DNA from: Methanobacteriota archaeon
Lineage (GTDB): Archaea > Halobacteriota > Methanosarcinia > Methanosarcinales > Methanosarcinaceae
Assembly (NCBI GenBank): GCA_016841625.1
Contig: JAENYU010000012.1
Coordinates: forward strand, 1-35,609
Reading direction: 5' to 3'
DNA: 35,609 bases
Numbering within the stretch: position 1 is the stretch's first letter; every line of letters begins with the position of its first letter. The position numbers and the translations under genes are program-made. This document shows positions 1-7,917 of this stretch, one piece after another. A model generated the notes under the pieces. That model saw only the letters and a program-made list of their open reading frames with translations. It was not told the DNA's origin and searched no databases.

Positions 1-78
1 TTGATTCACTTCATGCGGCGCTTCAGGGAGATCCGCCGATACCTGAATAATTACCAAAAAGTTATATCAAAAAGTTAA
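1..78 (+). CDS. C-terminal end of a plus-strand gene (partial)
   Basis: Frame 1 is open from the window edge to a TAA at 76-78 and would encode about 25 residues, basic and aromatic (RRFREIRRYLNNYQK), which look like a protein C-terminus. A hairpin follows at 82-108 and the next gene converges from the other strand, which suits a gene end. A second frame is also open for 48 bases, so the reading is uncertain. The family cannot be named. Confidence 0.35.
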   Translation: MIHFMRRFREIRRYLNNYQKVISKS

Positions 79-81
79 GCT

Positions 82-108
82 CGGAGGAATTTCGACAATT
101 CCCTCCGA
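82..108. terminator. Hairpin between convergent gene ends
   Basis: CGGAGGAATT and AATTCCCTCCG form a near-perfect stem (one unpaired base) around a 5-nt loop. It lies just after the stop of the left-edge frame and about 100 bases beyond the stop of the minus-strand oxidoreductase. It could mark the 3' end of either transcript. T-rich sequence follows on the plus strand. Confidence 0.45.
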
Positions 109-168
109 TCTCTCTACGCACCTTCTTTCCTTGAACCTATTTTCCCTGCACCTGTTTTTTTTCTCTGC

Positions 169-210
169 GTTTCCGTTTCAATGTTTCTGTTTCAACGTTT
201 CCGTTTCAAT
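169..210. repeat. 14-bp tandem repeat, three copies
   Basis: Three consecutive 14-bp units (GTTTCCGTTTCAAT, GTTTCTGTTTCAAC, GTTTCCGTTTCAAT). The last unit contains the stop codon (206-208) of the oxidoreductase gene, so the repeat straddles a gene end. Confidence 0.8.
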
Positions 211-3200
211 GTTTCTTTATGTACTCGATCATCTGTGGGGTCAGCAGGGGGATGATCTGGGGCAGCATGTTCGGCATCAGGTTTTCCATGGCTTTTGGCA
301 TGAGGTCCGGGAGCTGCTCTCTCATGTAGTCGGGCATCGGGACTCGTCTTTCTACGGCTTTGAGCATGTCCGGCATGACTTTGGGCATGACCGAGGGCAT
401 GAGCCTGGGCATCATAACCGGCATCATGGGCTTCATCATGGCGTCCATGCCGGGCACGTACTTGACCATTTTCATCATGGACTGCAGGGGTGCTGGCATG
501 GCAGCCATCATCTCGGGCAGGAGTTCTACCATCAGGTCGGCCATGTTTTCGGGCTGCATGAGGTCGATCATCTTTTCGAAGGGAGCCCATGACTGCAGGG
601 CGAAGTTTGTCGTGTCCGGGATGTCATAGCCGAGGCTTCTGGCCACAAGAGCACCGAGGTCCTGGGACTCTATGTTCATGTTGTTTTTCTCGGCTGCGAC
701 ACGGAACTGGACCGTACAGCAGGGACACAGAGCCGCAATGATGTCCGCGTTCACATCTGCAGCTTCCTGAAGCCTCATACCTCCAAGTTTATATGCAACC
801 GGAGGCTCGGCAATCAGGCTAACCACCGAACCGCAGCAGTGGGCCCGTTCCCTGTTGTGTTCAAGCTCCCTGAACTGGATGCCCGGGATGGCCTTCAACA
901 GCTCTCTCGGAGGTTCGTAGACTTTGCCTCCGGCTCTTCCCAGGTGGCAGGAGTCATGCCAGGCAACCACTTTATTCAGAGGTATCTTGAATTTGGGCTT
1001 AAGCACGTCCAGGCGTTCAACCAGGACTTCGGAATAGTGCTTTGTCTCAAGCCCGTATTCGATTCCTAGTTTTTCCGCCCACTGGGGATAGACGGTGTGC
1101 CACATGAGCCAGCAGGCAGGACAGGAAGTAATCACGGTTTTTACGCCTTTCTTCTTCATGTTCGAGACATTCATCCGCATGATCTTTTCAAAGACGTCCC
1201 ACTTTCCGGCAACGAGCATGGGAATCCCGCAGCACGCTTCTTTGTCAAAAAGCCCCGTGAATTCAACACCGGCATCGTCGAGCATGCGGACAGCCCCTAC
1301 AGCCACGTCTTTTTCCACAAAAGAGGCGGTGCAACCCGCAAAGTAGGCGTACTCAGCTTCGTCCTTCATCTTTGCCCGGATATCGTCCGGAATCCATTTG
1401 TCCCGGTCTTTCATGTAGTTTGCCCAGATGTTTCGCTCTTTCAGGAGGCTTGCGGCCATGATCTCGAAGGGCGGGAAGGTCATTTTCTTCTCTTCTTCAA
1501 CCAGCTTTCCGCGCATGGTCATCCAGGCATGTTCGATTGGCATGTCCAGTTCACAGCGGGAGTCACACATCTGGCAGGTGGTGCAGGCAAGGAAAGTGTT
1601 GGTCTGCCTCTGGTCAAGCTTTTCCCGGCCTGCCAGGTATTCCTTGATGAAGAACCATTTTCCCCGGGGGGACTGGGACTCCCAGCCCCTGCCGTAGTAC
1701 TGGTCGCATTCGCTCACACAGTAGCCGCACTGGGAACAGGAGTAGGCAAGTTCCGCGACCTCTGCCGGGATATCCTTTTCGTCTTTGAAGGAAACTTCTC
1801 CTATCCCCGACATGTTCCCGACGATCCTGCCGATGGGTTCGAAAGAAGAACCCATGGAAACGGTGGTGTTCAGGACCCCTTTACCTTCCAGGGTCTCAGG
1901 GTTCATGATCTCGTTGGGATCGAATTCTTTCCTGAGGGCTTCGATTTCCGAAAGCCGGTCACCAAAGACGCTCTTTTTCTTGGAGGCGAAGAAGAGACCG
2001 GAGGAATAAGCTCTGCCCCCGTTTTCTTCTGCAATCTTCAGGATGCTCAGGGAAAGAGCAAAAGCCGTGTTGAAAAGGACGGAGCGCTCGGAGTGGCGCA
2101 TGAAACAGAGGAGTACGACGTTCCCGTCCCTGATCACCATCCCTTCGGTAAGCACCGGGAGTTTGATTTTCTTTTTGATTTCTTCAAAAACGCTGTCCAT
2201 TTTTTCAAGCGGCACCAGGACCTCTGCCGGGATAAAGGAGGGGCCAAGCCTTTTAACCTTCATGGACTTGAACCATTCTTCGGTTTCGTGCTTTGCGATT
2301 TCTTCGGGAAGAACCGTGCCTCCTGCGCTTTCGATTGCTTCTTTTAAGCCGGAGACGTCCCTGGAAGCAGGGTACATGAAGGTGCAGACGTAAGCTGTGG
2401 GGAGTACGGGCCTGTCCCTGTCCACGACTTCCCCGTAATGGAGTTTCCTGGGTGCTTTGTTCTTCATGTCTGCCCATTCGGGGTTCAGGAAAGAGATTGA
2501 CCAGAGGGGTATGTCCTTTTTCCTTATGGTTTCGACCGCTTTTTTCATGGCCGAAGCGTCAGGGAAACTTGCGGAAACAGCCTTTCTCTCTTCAAGTTTC
2601 TGGACCTTCAGGGTTATTTCAGTGATGATGCCCGTGGTCCCCATGGTCCCTATTAGCTTCTTGAGTTCGGGGCCTGAAAATTCCTTTATTTTTCCGTTCG
2701 GGAGGACAACCCGGGCTTTTTCCATGCTCTCGTAGCCCCAGCCGAACTCATAACTTCCGTATCCTGCTCCGCTTTGCATGAGCCAGCCCCCTACGGTTGA
2801 GGAAGGGGCGCTTGAAGGAATCGCCCTGACCGAGAGTCCCTCCTCGTTCAGCTCTCTTTCTAAGTTTTCCCAGATTATCCCGCTCTGCACAACAGCTGTC
2901 TCTGTTTTCGGGTCAATGCTGACAACCCTGTTCAGCAAGGTGACATCAGCAACGATCCCTCCTTTTGTCGGAATTACCCCCCCGTATCCCGAAGACGCCC
3001 CTGCGCGGGGGACCACCGGAATTTTCTGCCTGTTCGCAAATTCCAGGAGTTTGACAGCATCTTCTTCACTCCTTACTTTTACGACCGCAGCAGGATCGGT
3101 ATTCCCTATCACCTTCTTTACAAGAGGCGGCAGGGCTCCTATGTCGTGATTGTAGTAGTGGCGTTCGCGTTTGTCAAGATTGACGTACTCCCCGAAGAGT

Positions 3201-3253
3201 TTGGAAAGTTCCGTTTTCTGGGCGGCTGAAAGTTCCGAGACACGGCCTGTCAT
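206..3253 (-). CDS. FAD-linked oxidase fused to HdrD-like Fe-S domains, Met-rich tail
   Basis: Large (1015 aa) redox protein. Residues about 50-190 form a PCMH/GlcD-type FAD-binding domain (VPRAGASSGYGG, then TMGTTGIITEITLKV near 205) and about 225-460 an FAD-oxidase C-terminal domain. A ferredoxin module follows near 505-590 (CSQCGYCVSEC and CTTCQMCDSRC), then two CCG/HdrD-like domains (ACCGIP, CPAC, HDSCHLGR, HCCG, CPCC). These resemble D-lactate/glycolate dehydrogenases joined to heterodisulfide-reductase-type cluster domains. The substrate cannot be read from sequence. The last about 121 residues contain about 28 Met and 19 Pro, many as MP steps, which is not part of the known families. 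The start is an ATG with GGAGG 8 bases upstream. No signal peptide is seen, so it is probably cytoplasmic or peripheral to the membrane. A 21-bp repeat array lies upstream, then a membrane Fe-S protein that could be a redox partner (inference). Confidence 0.9.
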   Translation of the reverse strand: MTGRVSELSAAQKTELSKLFGEYVNLDKRERHYYNHDIGALPPLVKKVIGNTDPAAVVKVRSEEDAVKLLEFANRQKIPVVPRAGASSGYGGVIPTKGGIVADVTLLNRVVSIDPKTETAVVQSGIIWENLERELNEEGLSVRAIPSSAPSSTVGGWLMQSGAGYGSYEFGWGYESMEKARVVLPNGKIKEFSGPELKKLIGTMGTTGIITEITLKVQKLEERKAVSASFPDASAMKKAVETIRKKDIPLWSISFLNPEWADMKNKAPRKLHYGEVVDRDRPVLPTAYVCTFMYPASRDVSGLKEAIESAGGTVLPEEIAKHETEEWFKSMKVKRLGPSFIPAEVLVPLEKMDSVFEEIKKKIKLPVLTEGMVIRDGNVVLLCFMRHSERSVLFNTAFALSLSILKIAEENGGRAYSSGLFFASKKKSVFGDRLSEIEALRKEFDPNEIMNPETLEGKGVLNTTVSMGSSFEPIGRIVGNMSGIGEVSFKDEKDIPAEVAELAYSCSQCGYCVSECDQYYGRGWESQSPRGKWFFIKEYLAGREKLDQRQTNTFLACTTCQMCDSRCELDMPIEHAWMTMRGKLVEEEKKMTFPPFEIMAASLLKERNIWANYMKDRDKWIPDDIRAKMKDEAEYAYFAGCTASFVEKDVAVGAVRMLDDAGVEFTGLFDKEACCGIPMLVAGKWDVFEKIMRMNVSNMKKKGVKTVITSCPACWLMWHTVYPQWAEKLGIEYGLETKHYSEVLVERLDVLKPKFKIPLNKVVAWHDSCHLGRAGGKVYEPPRELLKAIPGIQFRELEHNRERAHCCGSVVSLIAEPPVAYKLGGMRLQEAADVNADIIAALCPCCTVQFRVAAEKNNMNIESQDLGALVARSLGYDIPDTTNFALQSWAPFEKMIDLMQPENMADLMVELLPEMMAAMPAPLQSMMKMVKYVPGMDAMMKPMMPVMMPRLMPSVMPKVMPDMLKAVERRVPMPDYMREQLPDLMPKAMENLMPNMLPQIIPLLTPQMIEYIKKH

Positions 3254-3308
3254 GTCCTTTTCCTCCTGTATTTGTGTCTGGGTTCCCGCAAACCTTAGAA
3301 ATGTAAGT

Positions 3309-3455
3309 GGACTATCGAATCAAGTCAGTTCCAGCTGGAATAACCCCTGGTCCAGCTGGAATAAATTCATACCAAATTTGCATAAAGTCATGTCCAATTG
3401 GAATACAGTCCATTCCAATTTGCATAAAGCCATGTTCAATTGGCATAAAGTCAGG
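3309..3455. repeat. 21-bp tandem array of palindromic units
   Basis: Six consecutive 21-bp units start at 3330, 3351, 3372, 3393, 3414 and 3435, with a decayed seventh at 3309. The consensus is roughly TCCAATTGGAATAAAGTCATG. Several units begin with a palindrome (TCCAGCTGGA, CCAATTGG). The period equals two turns of B-DNA, so a protein could bind all units on one face. The array lies 56-200 bases upstream of the oxidoreductase start, where a promoter or operator is expected. Both plus-strand frames through it encode repeats but have no sign of being genes. Confidence 0.85.
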
Positions 3456-3664
3456 TCTACTTACTAAGGTGTTTCCGGGCTCCCCATATTCTATATTGTA
3501 TATTAACTGATTAAAACATTCTTTTCAGGGCATCATTTTTTAGTCCCTGTTAATCCTGTTAATTCCTGTCAATCCCTTTTTTGATTCATTATTATGTCAA
3601 AGTCTCTTTATGGAAATTAATATTAAAAAAATAAAAAAATAAAATTGGGCAAAAATAAAAATGC

Positions 3665-4306
3665 TCAGAAATGCAGGGCATCTTTGGGGCATGCACTCAC
3701 ACAGCGCCCGCATTTGATGCAGTCGGCTTTTGTCTCGTTCTGGCACACCTTGAGCTGCATCGGGCAGACTTTGTCACATTTCTTGCAGTCGATGCACTTT
3801 TCCTTTTCGAGCTGCAGTGGGTATTTCTTGCCTCCGAGCAGGTTCTGAGCAGTGCCCATCGGACAGAAAGAGCACCAGGCCCTCGGGCTCAGGTAGCTTC
3901 CCAGGAAGACTGCAATTGCAGTGGTCACAAGGCACATGGTGACAAAGACCATGCCTATTTTTTCGAAAATGTTCAGGGTTCCGATCACGCTGTAGATTCT
4001 GAAGCCCATGAAGCCCATGAGCAGGAGAAAGATCGGAAGGCGTACCCAAAGGCTTCTTAAGATGCCGGGTATCTTTCTTTTCATTGAGACTTTGCTGATC
4101 CAGAAGTCCACAAGGCTGCCCCTGGGGCAGAGGTTTCCGCAGAACCAGCGGCCTTTGAAGGGGCTTATCAGGAAGATGGCGGCAAAGATTAGCAACATGA
4201 AATACCCTAGCGCAGGGTACCAGAGCCCTCCGATGGACACGATGAGGACAAGAATCCCCAGATAAGGCGTTATTTTAAGCAAGTTTATCAATCTCCGTTT
4301 TCCCAT
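3665..4306 (-). CDS. Membrane-bound 4Fe-4S protein, NapH/NosR-like
   Basis: 213 aa. About four hydrophobic segments surround two short Cys motifs (CGNLCPRGS near residue 58, CSFCPMG near 145) typical of the NapH/Fer4_5 family of polytopic ferredoxin-like proteins. The C-terminus carries a classic two-cluster ferredoxin (CIDCKKCDKVC and CIKCGRCVSAC). Such proteins pass electrons between the quinone or methanophenazine pool and soluble partners. The partner here is unknown, though the FAD/Fe-S oxidoreductase downstream is a candidate. The gene overlaps the end of the HTH regulator by 19 bases and is probably co-transcribed with it. The ATG at 4306 gives a complete family-length protein. Confidence 0.85.
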   Translation of the reverse strand: MGKRRLINLLKITPYLGILVLIVSIGGLWYPALGYFMLLIFAAIFLISPFKGRWFCGNLCPRGSLVDFWISKVSMKRKIPGILRSLWVRLPIFLLLMGFMGFRIYSVIGTLNIFEKIGMVFVTMCLVTTAIAVFLGSYLSPRAWCSFCPMGTAQNLLGGKKYPLQLEKEKCIDCKKCDKVCPMQLKVCQNETKADCIKCGRCVSACPKDALHF

Positions 4307-4647
4307 TGTTCCAGTTCCTGCCCCAGTCTTTCGGCCCAGGTCTGGACAACGTTCATGATTATGTTTTTAATTTTAGTTCTGGAATGAATTTTGTAGATGA
4401 ATACGTAGCCTCCCCCGTCCAGGTTCTGCTGAGATCTCTTGAGGATCTCTTTTTCGTACAGCTTTTTCACGGAGCGCTGGACAGTGGAGATGTCAAGTTC
4501 AAGGGCTTTTGAAAGAGTGTCAGTGTCAAACCAGTGTTCGGTATCGTTTAAGAAATGCTTCAATACCTTCAGGTCAGCCCTGGTAAGGGTCAGGGCGCAT
4601 TTGATTACGTCTTCTACCTTGAATTCCTTACATGCAAAATCTATCAT
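4288..4647 (-). CDS. Small winged-helix transcriptional regulator
   Basis: 119 aa. Residues about 20-80 form a winged helix of MarR/TrmB type (LTRADLKVLKHFL, then DTLSKALELDISTVQRSVKKL as recognition region and a hydrophobic wing). No ligand domain is visible; a short C-terminal helix may dimerise. The chosen start is the ATG at 4647, with GGAGG 7 bases upstream. The in-frame TTG 15 bases earlier would overlap that ribosome binding site. The gene has a clear TATA box and flanking AGTACT palindromes that could be its own operator. It likely controls the Fe-S membrane gene it overlaps and perhaps the downstream oxidoreductase (inference from position). Confidence 0.85.
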   Translation of the reverse strand: MIDFACKEFKVEDVIKCALTLTRADLKVLKHFLNDTEHWFDTDTLSKALELDISTVQRSVKKLYEKEILKRSQQNLDGGGYVFIYKIHSRTKIKNIIMNVVQTWAERLGQELEQWENGD

Positions 4648-4668
4648 ACCATTGCCTCCCAAATATCA

Positions 4669-4745
4669 CAGTACTGTATTATATCTGCAGTCTTATATAA
4701 ACGCTGACAAGTACTGAATTCTGCTTCTTTAAAGTCGAAGTACTT
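4669..4745 (-). promoter_or_regulatory. TATA promoter with three AGTACT palindromes
   Basis: On the minus strand TTTATATAAG (about 4693-4702) is a strong archaeal TATA box, predicting a start near 4672 and a leader of about 25 bases. GTAC-centred palindromes (AGTACT) occur at 4671, 4711 and 4740: one over the predicted start site and two upstream of the TATA box. This is the arrangement expected for an autoregulated HTH gene. Confidence 0.6.
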
Positions 4746-4819
4746 AAATTTTTTAATTATTATCTCTGCTGCAAAAAGAGTTGAGAAGAGCTTCCAGTCT
4801 TAAAATAAGGAATTATGTT

Positions 4820-4864
4820 AAATTGAGTGACCTGAAATTGGGTGCCCTGAAATTGAGTTGTTTT
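4820..4864. repeat. 15-bp tandem repeat, three copies
   Basis: Units AAATTGAGTGACCTG, AAATTGGGTGCCCTG and a more decayed third at 4850. It lies in the 730-base gene-free gap between the HTH regulator and sufB. Confidence 0.7.
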
Positions 4865-4901
<37 letters not shown>

Positions 4902-5276
4902 CTAAAATTAGAGTAGTTTGAAGTTTATCTGGAGCTGATTATTCTCAAATAAATCAAATCTAGTTGAATATGTAAAAATTTACTTTAAGGGGTGCAAGTC
5001 TTCCAGGGAAAACTTAGTTTTCTATTTGGCCCACATGTGGTCCTTTATGTGGCAATATGGCCCATTTTCCACACTGATTTTTCTACTTTTGTCCAAAAAA
5101 CTTCCCTTAATCTGTCCGCTACAGATAAGTTTTTATATCCCTTATTTAATCTGCAAATTGAGGTTTAATGAGCGGTATATTCTCTCTGGTTTCTCTTCCA
5201 CAAAGAAACCTTTCTTTAGAGTCATACTTCCAGTTCATTTAAATCCACAATACTCCACAAAACTCCACAAAAAGTA
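4902..5276. other. Gene-free interval, no coding signal
   Basis: AT-rich stretch between the microsatellite and the sufB terminator. I see no reading frame with a ribosome binding site and no RNA gene. The 14-mer GTCTTAAAATAAGG occurs at 4797 and again at 5337, 540 bases apart; its meaning is unknown. Confidence 0.5.
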
Positions 5277-5321
5277 ACCGGCAGGTTTTTCCTTTTTCCT
5301 GCCGGTTCCACACTTTTTTTT
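5277..5321. terminator. Strong hairpin with T tract downstream of sufB
   Basis: Perfect 9-bp stem ACCGGCAGG/CCTGCCGGT with a 12-base pyrimidine loop, followed by T8 on the plus strand and a short T run on the minus strand. It starts about 75 bases beyond the sufB stop and most likely defines the 3' end of the suf transcript. Confidence 0.7.
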
Positions 5322-5381
5322 CAACTTATAATATTGGTCTTAAAATAAGGTCAAAAATAAGGTAGACAGATCTCGGGAGTT

Positions 5382-6605
5382 TTACATCCCGAGAGCCGTC
5401 TGGGTTATAGTCTCTTCTATTTCTTTTCTGAGTTCCTCAGGGATGCCTTTTATACCCACGTCCAGGAAACCGCGAACGATCATTCCCACAGCCTCGTCTT
5501 CGGTCAGCCCCCGGGCCATCAGGTATTCAACCTGGTCCTGGGCGATCTTTCCTACGGCTGCTTCGTGGGTCAGTTCTATATCGGCCACGTTTGCTTCCAG
5601 GATAGGGATTGCCCTCTGGCTTCCTTTGTCGCTCAGGACGAGCCCCCTGCATTCCAGGTGCCCTTTTGCGCCTGCCGCGTTTCCTATCATTTCACCTCTC
5701 GCAATAATTCTCCCGCCGGTGGTGATCGTCCTCGAGATGAGTTCGGCCCTTGTGCCCGGGGCATTGAAGATCGCCCTGCTCCCCAGGTCAAGTTCAGAGC
5801 CCGGGTGGGCTATTGCAATGGTGCTGAGCCTGGCAACCGCGCCTTTCCCTTCGAGCCTGACAGTAGGGTAGCTCTGGACCGAACGCACAGGTTTTAAGCA
5901 GATGTAGTTGCTCACAAAGGTCCCGCCTTCTTCCACGCGGACAACAGTCCTGGGGCGGACCCCTATGTTCTCAGCCCAGTTGTGGATCATGGTGAAGTTC
6001 AGGGTTGCGCCTTTTTTTACGTACATTTCGGAAATTCCCAGGTGCAGCCCTTCCTCAACTCCTTTCTGCGTGGTACAGCCGGTGATGATGTCGAGCCGGG
6101 CCTCTTCTTCCACGACCACTATGTTGTGTACGGTCTGGGAGACTTTCTTGCTTCCCAGCATGAGACAGGTCTGGACCGGAAAGACGGTTTTTTTGCCTGC
6201 AGGCGCCCGGATGAAGTACCCGTCCGCATCTTCCAGGTAGCTCTTTGCCGTGTATTTGTCCGCGTCCACAGCCACCAGTTTCCAGGCATAGTCTTTGAGC
6301 CATTCGTGCGTTTCCATGGCTTTTTTGGTGGACATGAGCTCGATGTTCTTATCTTTCAGGGAGGTGTGGGAGATTGCATTGTCCTTCATAAGCAGGGTGC
6401 CGGCCCGTCCTTCCTCGCTCGGGAGGACTCCTACCTGAAGAAGGGTCCTCTGGCTCTCCTCATCCAGTTCCTTCATGTTTTCGATGGGCTCGGAAATCTT
6501 TGAAGCCTCCCCGAATTCCCCAAGCTCGAAATCTTCCCCGAAAGCCGCTTTTTTCCCAACCGCACTTTCAGCTTTCTTCTTCAGGTTTATTTCATCAGCT
6601 TGCAT
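5382..6605 (-). CDS. sufB: SufB/SufD-family Fe-S scaffold protein
   Basis: 407 aa. This is the single SufB/D-type scaffold of the archaeal two-component SUF (SufBC, also called SMS) system that builds Fe-S clusters in the cytoplasm with the ATPase SufC. The C-terminal half shows the family beta-helix and the conserved block HEAAVGKIAQDQVEYLMARG followed by the end signature VRGFLDVG. The protein is shorter than bacterial SufB, as is usual in archaea. The best start is the ATG at 6605, inside the last codons of sufC, with GAGGAG upstream; a GTG 9 bases earlier is less likely. The overlap with sufC indicates translational coupling. Confidence 0.93.
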   Translation of the reverse strand: MQADEINLKKKAESAVGKKAAFGEDFELGEFGEASKISEPIENMKELDEESQRTLLQVGVLPSEEGRAGTLLMKDNAISHTSLKDKNIELMSTKKAMETHEWLKDYAWKLVAVDADKYTAKSYLEDADGYFIRAPAGKKTVFPVQTCLMLGSKKVSQTVHNIVVVEEEARLDIITGCTTQKGVEEGLHLGISEMYVKKGATLNFTMIHNWAENIGVRPRTVVRVEEGGTFVSNYICLKPVRSVQSYPTVRLEGKGAVARLSTIAIAHPGSELDLGSRAIFNAPGTRAELISRTITTGGRIIARGEMIGNAAGAKGHLECRGLVLSDKGSQRAIPILEANVADIELTHEAAVGKIAQDQVEYLMARGLTEDEAVGMIVRGFLDVGIKGIPEELRKEIEETITQTALGM

Positions 6606-7330
6606 TTGACACACTCCTCATACCCTTTTTTCTTGATCTCTTCCAGCATTTCCAGGGGGTTACCCGAACACATGATCGTTCCGTTGCAGAGGATGTAGCC
6701 CCTGTCCGCCTGCACGTAGTCCAGGATCTGGCCGGTGTGGGTGATGATCAGGGCGGATTTTCCTTTCTTGCAGCGTTCCCCGGGACATTCGATTTCCCGG
6801 TTCAGCAATTCACTGATCTTCGTTCCTACCTGTCCTATGCTCACGAGGTCAACTCCGGACTCGGGCTCGTCCAGAAGGTAGAGGTTCGGGTTCTGGGCTG
6901 CAAGCTGCAGGAGCTCGGAACGTTTGATTTCCCCTCCCGAAAAGCCGACGTTCACGTCCCTGTCCAGGAAACGCTGCATGTCAAGGTTTTCGGCAAGGTC
7001 TTCCGGGTCCTTTTCTCCTTTCGCTACCGTGTGCACAAGGTCCCGGAGCTTTATTCCCGACATGTTGGGCGGGCGCTGCATCATTATCCCGAGCCCCCTC
7101 CGGGCCCTTTCGTCCACTGGAAGGTGGGTTATGTCTTCCCCGTTGAACAGGATCCTGCCCTCCACGACTTTGTATTCGCTAAAGCCCATGATAGTCCGCA
7201 TCAGGGCGGATTTCCCGGCTCCGTTCGGCCCGAAGAGCACGTTAGTATAGCCTCTCCCGACTTCAAGGTTGACGTCATGGAGCAGGGTTTTTCCGTTTAC
7301 CTCTACTCTCAGGTTCTCTATTTTAAGCAT
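6587..7330 (-). CDS. sufC: SufC Fe-S assembly ATPase
   Basis: 247 aa ABC-type ATPase. The Walker A is GPNGAGKS near residue 34, the signature is GFSGGEIKR, and the Walker B is LYLLDEPESGVD. The order sufC then sufB, with overlap, is the archaeal minimal SUF operon. No sufD, sufS, sufE or sufU is present here, so sulfur must come from elsewhere. In methanogens the sulfur donor for this system is not settled. The start is the ATG at 7330 with AAGGAG 8 bases upstream; a TTG six bases earlier is less likely. Upstream are an inverted repeat and a 14-bp repeat array that may regulate the operon. Confidence 0.95.
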   Translation of the reverse strand: MLKIENLRVEVNGKTLLHDVNLEVGRGYTNVLFGPNGAGKSALMRTIMGFSEYKVVEGRILFNGEDITHLPVDERARRGLGIMMQRPPNMSGIKLRDLVHTVAKGEKDPEDLAENLDMQRFLDRDVNVGFSGGEIKRSELLQLAAQNPNLYLLDEPESGVDLVSIGQVGTKISELLNREIECPGERCKKGKSALIITHTGQILDYVQADRGYILCNGTIMCSGNPLEMLEEIKKKGYEECVKCKLMK

Positions 7331-7369
7331 CGGCAATTCTCCTTCATTTTCATCCGCACTGTTCCTAAT

Positions 7370-7391
7370 TTATTCCGCATTCCGGAATAAT
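7370..7391 (-). promoter_or_regulatory. Inverted repeat upstream of sufC, candidate operator
   Basis: TTATTCCG-N6-CGGAATAA, a perfect 8-bp inverted repeat in 22 bases, 40-61 bases upstream of the sufC ATG, embedded in A/T-rich promoter-like sequence. The size and position suit a dimeric repressor sensing Fe-S or iron status. The binding protein is unknown. Confidence 0.5.
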
Positions 7392-7410
7392 TATTTTTTC
7401 AAAATACGTC

Positions 7411-7506
7411 ATTCAAAAAGCATCATTAAAGCACACTACTAAAGCTTGTCATTCAATTAGCATAATTCAATGCGTATCATTCAAATCACGTCATTCAACT
7501 CTGCAG
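7411..7506. repeat. 14-bp degenerate tandem array upstream of sufC
   Basis: Units begin at 7411, 7425, 7439 (shortened to 12), 7451, 7465, 7479 and 7493 with consensus CATTCAA-N4-CAT. The array lies 80-176 bases upstream of sufC, just beyond the inverted repeat. Confidence 0.75.
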
Positions 7507-7840
7507 GCAAAAACAGAAGAAATTCCAACATAAAAATTACTTTGTCCAACTCTCCGCTCTCCCCGCAAGAATCCTGTATTATTTTAAGAGGGCATCATAT
7601 TTCTATTATACCTCCGCATCTCTCGCTTTTCCCTGTCTTCTCACTGTAAAAGCAAAGGATTGCTTTGTTGAAAAAATATATTAGACAATCATCTTTATTG
7701 AAAAAAGAAGTAAGGGGTGAATAAGATGTGTATTATTTGAGAGCAGAGGAATTACTAAGGAGCAGGGGAAGGGTGGGGGAATTACTAAGGAGCAGGGAAA
7801 TTCGGGGGTCAGGGATTGAAGAATAATTCATCTTACCTCA
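7507..7840. other. Gene-free interval between suf promoter and IscB element
   Basis: No gene seen. It holds two short tandem duplications: about 31 bp around 7665-7715 (TTGAAAAAA shared) and a 30-bp period at 7748-7800 (see separate entry). Confidence 0.5.
7748..7800. repeat. 30-bp-period direct repeat
   Basis: The block GGAATTACTAAGGAGCAGGG occurs at 7748 and again at 7778 with nearly identical flanks. It lies just outside the probable right end of the IscB element. Confidence 0.85.
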
Positions 7841-7889
7841 GCAGGAGACCCCTTCCTCGACAGCCGAAGGCTGGCAGGTGGGGGAGGAG

Positions 7890-7911
7890 AATGCGTACAC
7901 TTTCCCGCATT
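7890..7911 (-). terminator. Hairpin just after iscB
   Basis: AATGCG and CGCATT form a 6-bp stem starting 7 bases beyond the iscB stop. It may end the iscB transcript or belong to the element end. Confidence 0.4.
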
Positions 7912-7917
7912 ATCTCC

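Noticed and set aside
1097-2347. A 416-codon plus-strand open frame
   Set aside because: It lies wholly inside the FAD/Fe-S oxidoreductase on the other strand, and its composition is that of an antisense shadow.
3309-3455. CRISPR array
   Set aside because: Repeats are contiguous and have no unique spacers; no cas genes are nearby.
3307-3510. Plus-strand frame encoding a seven-residue repeat (PAGI/PIGI type)
   Set aside because: The protein repeat is a by-product of the 21-bp DNA repeat; there is no ribosome binding site and no conserved fold.
6500-7390. A 296-codon plus-strand frame
   Set aside because: It is the antisense shadow of sufC, whose motifs are unambiguous.
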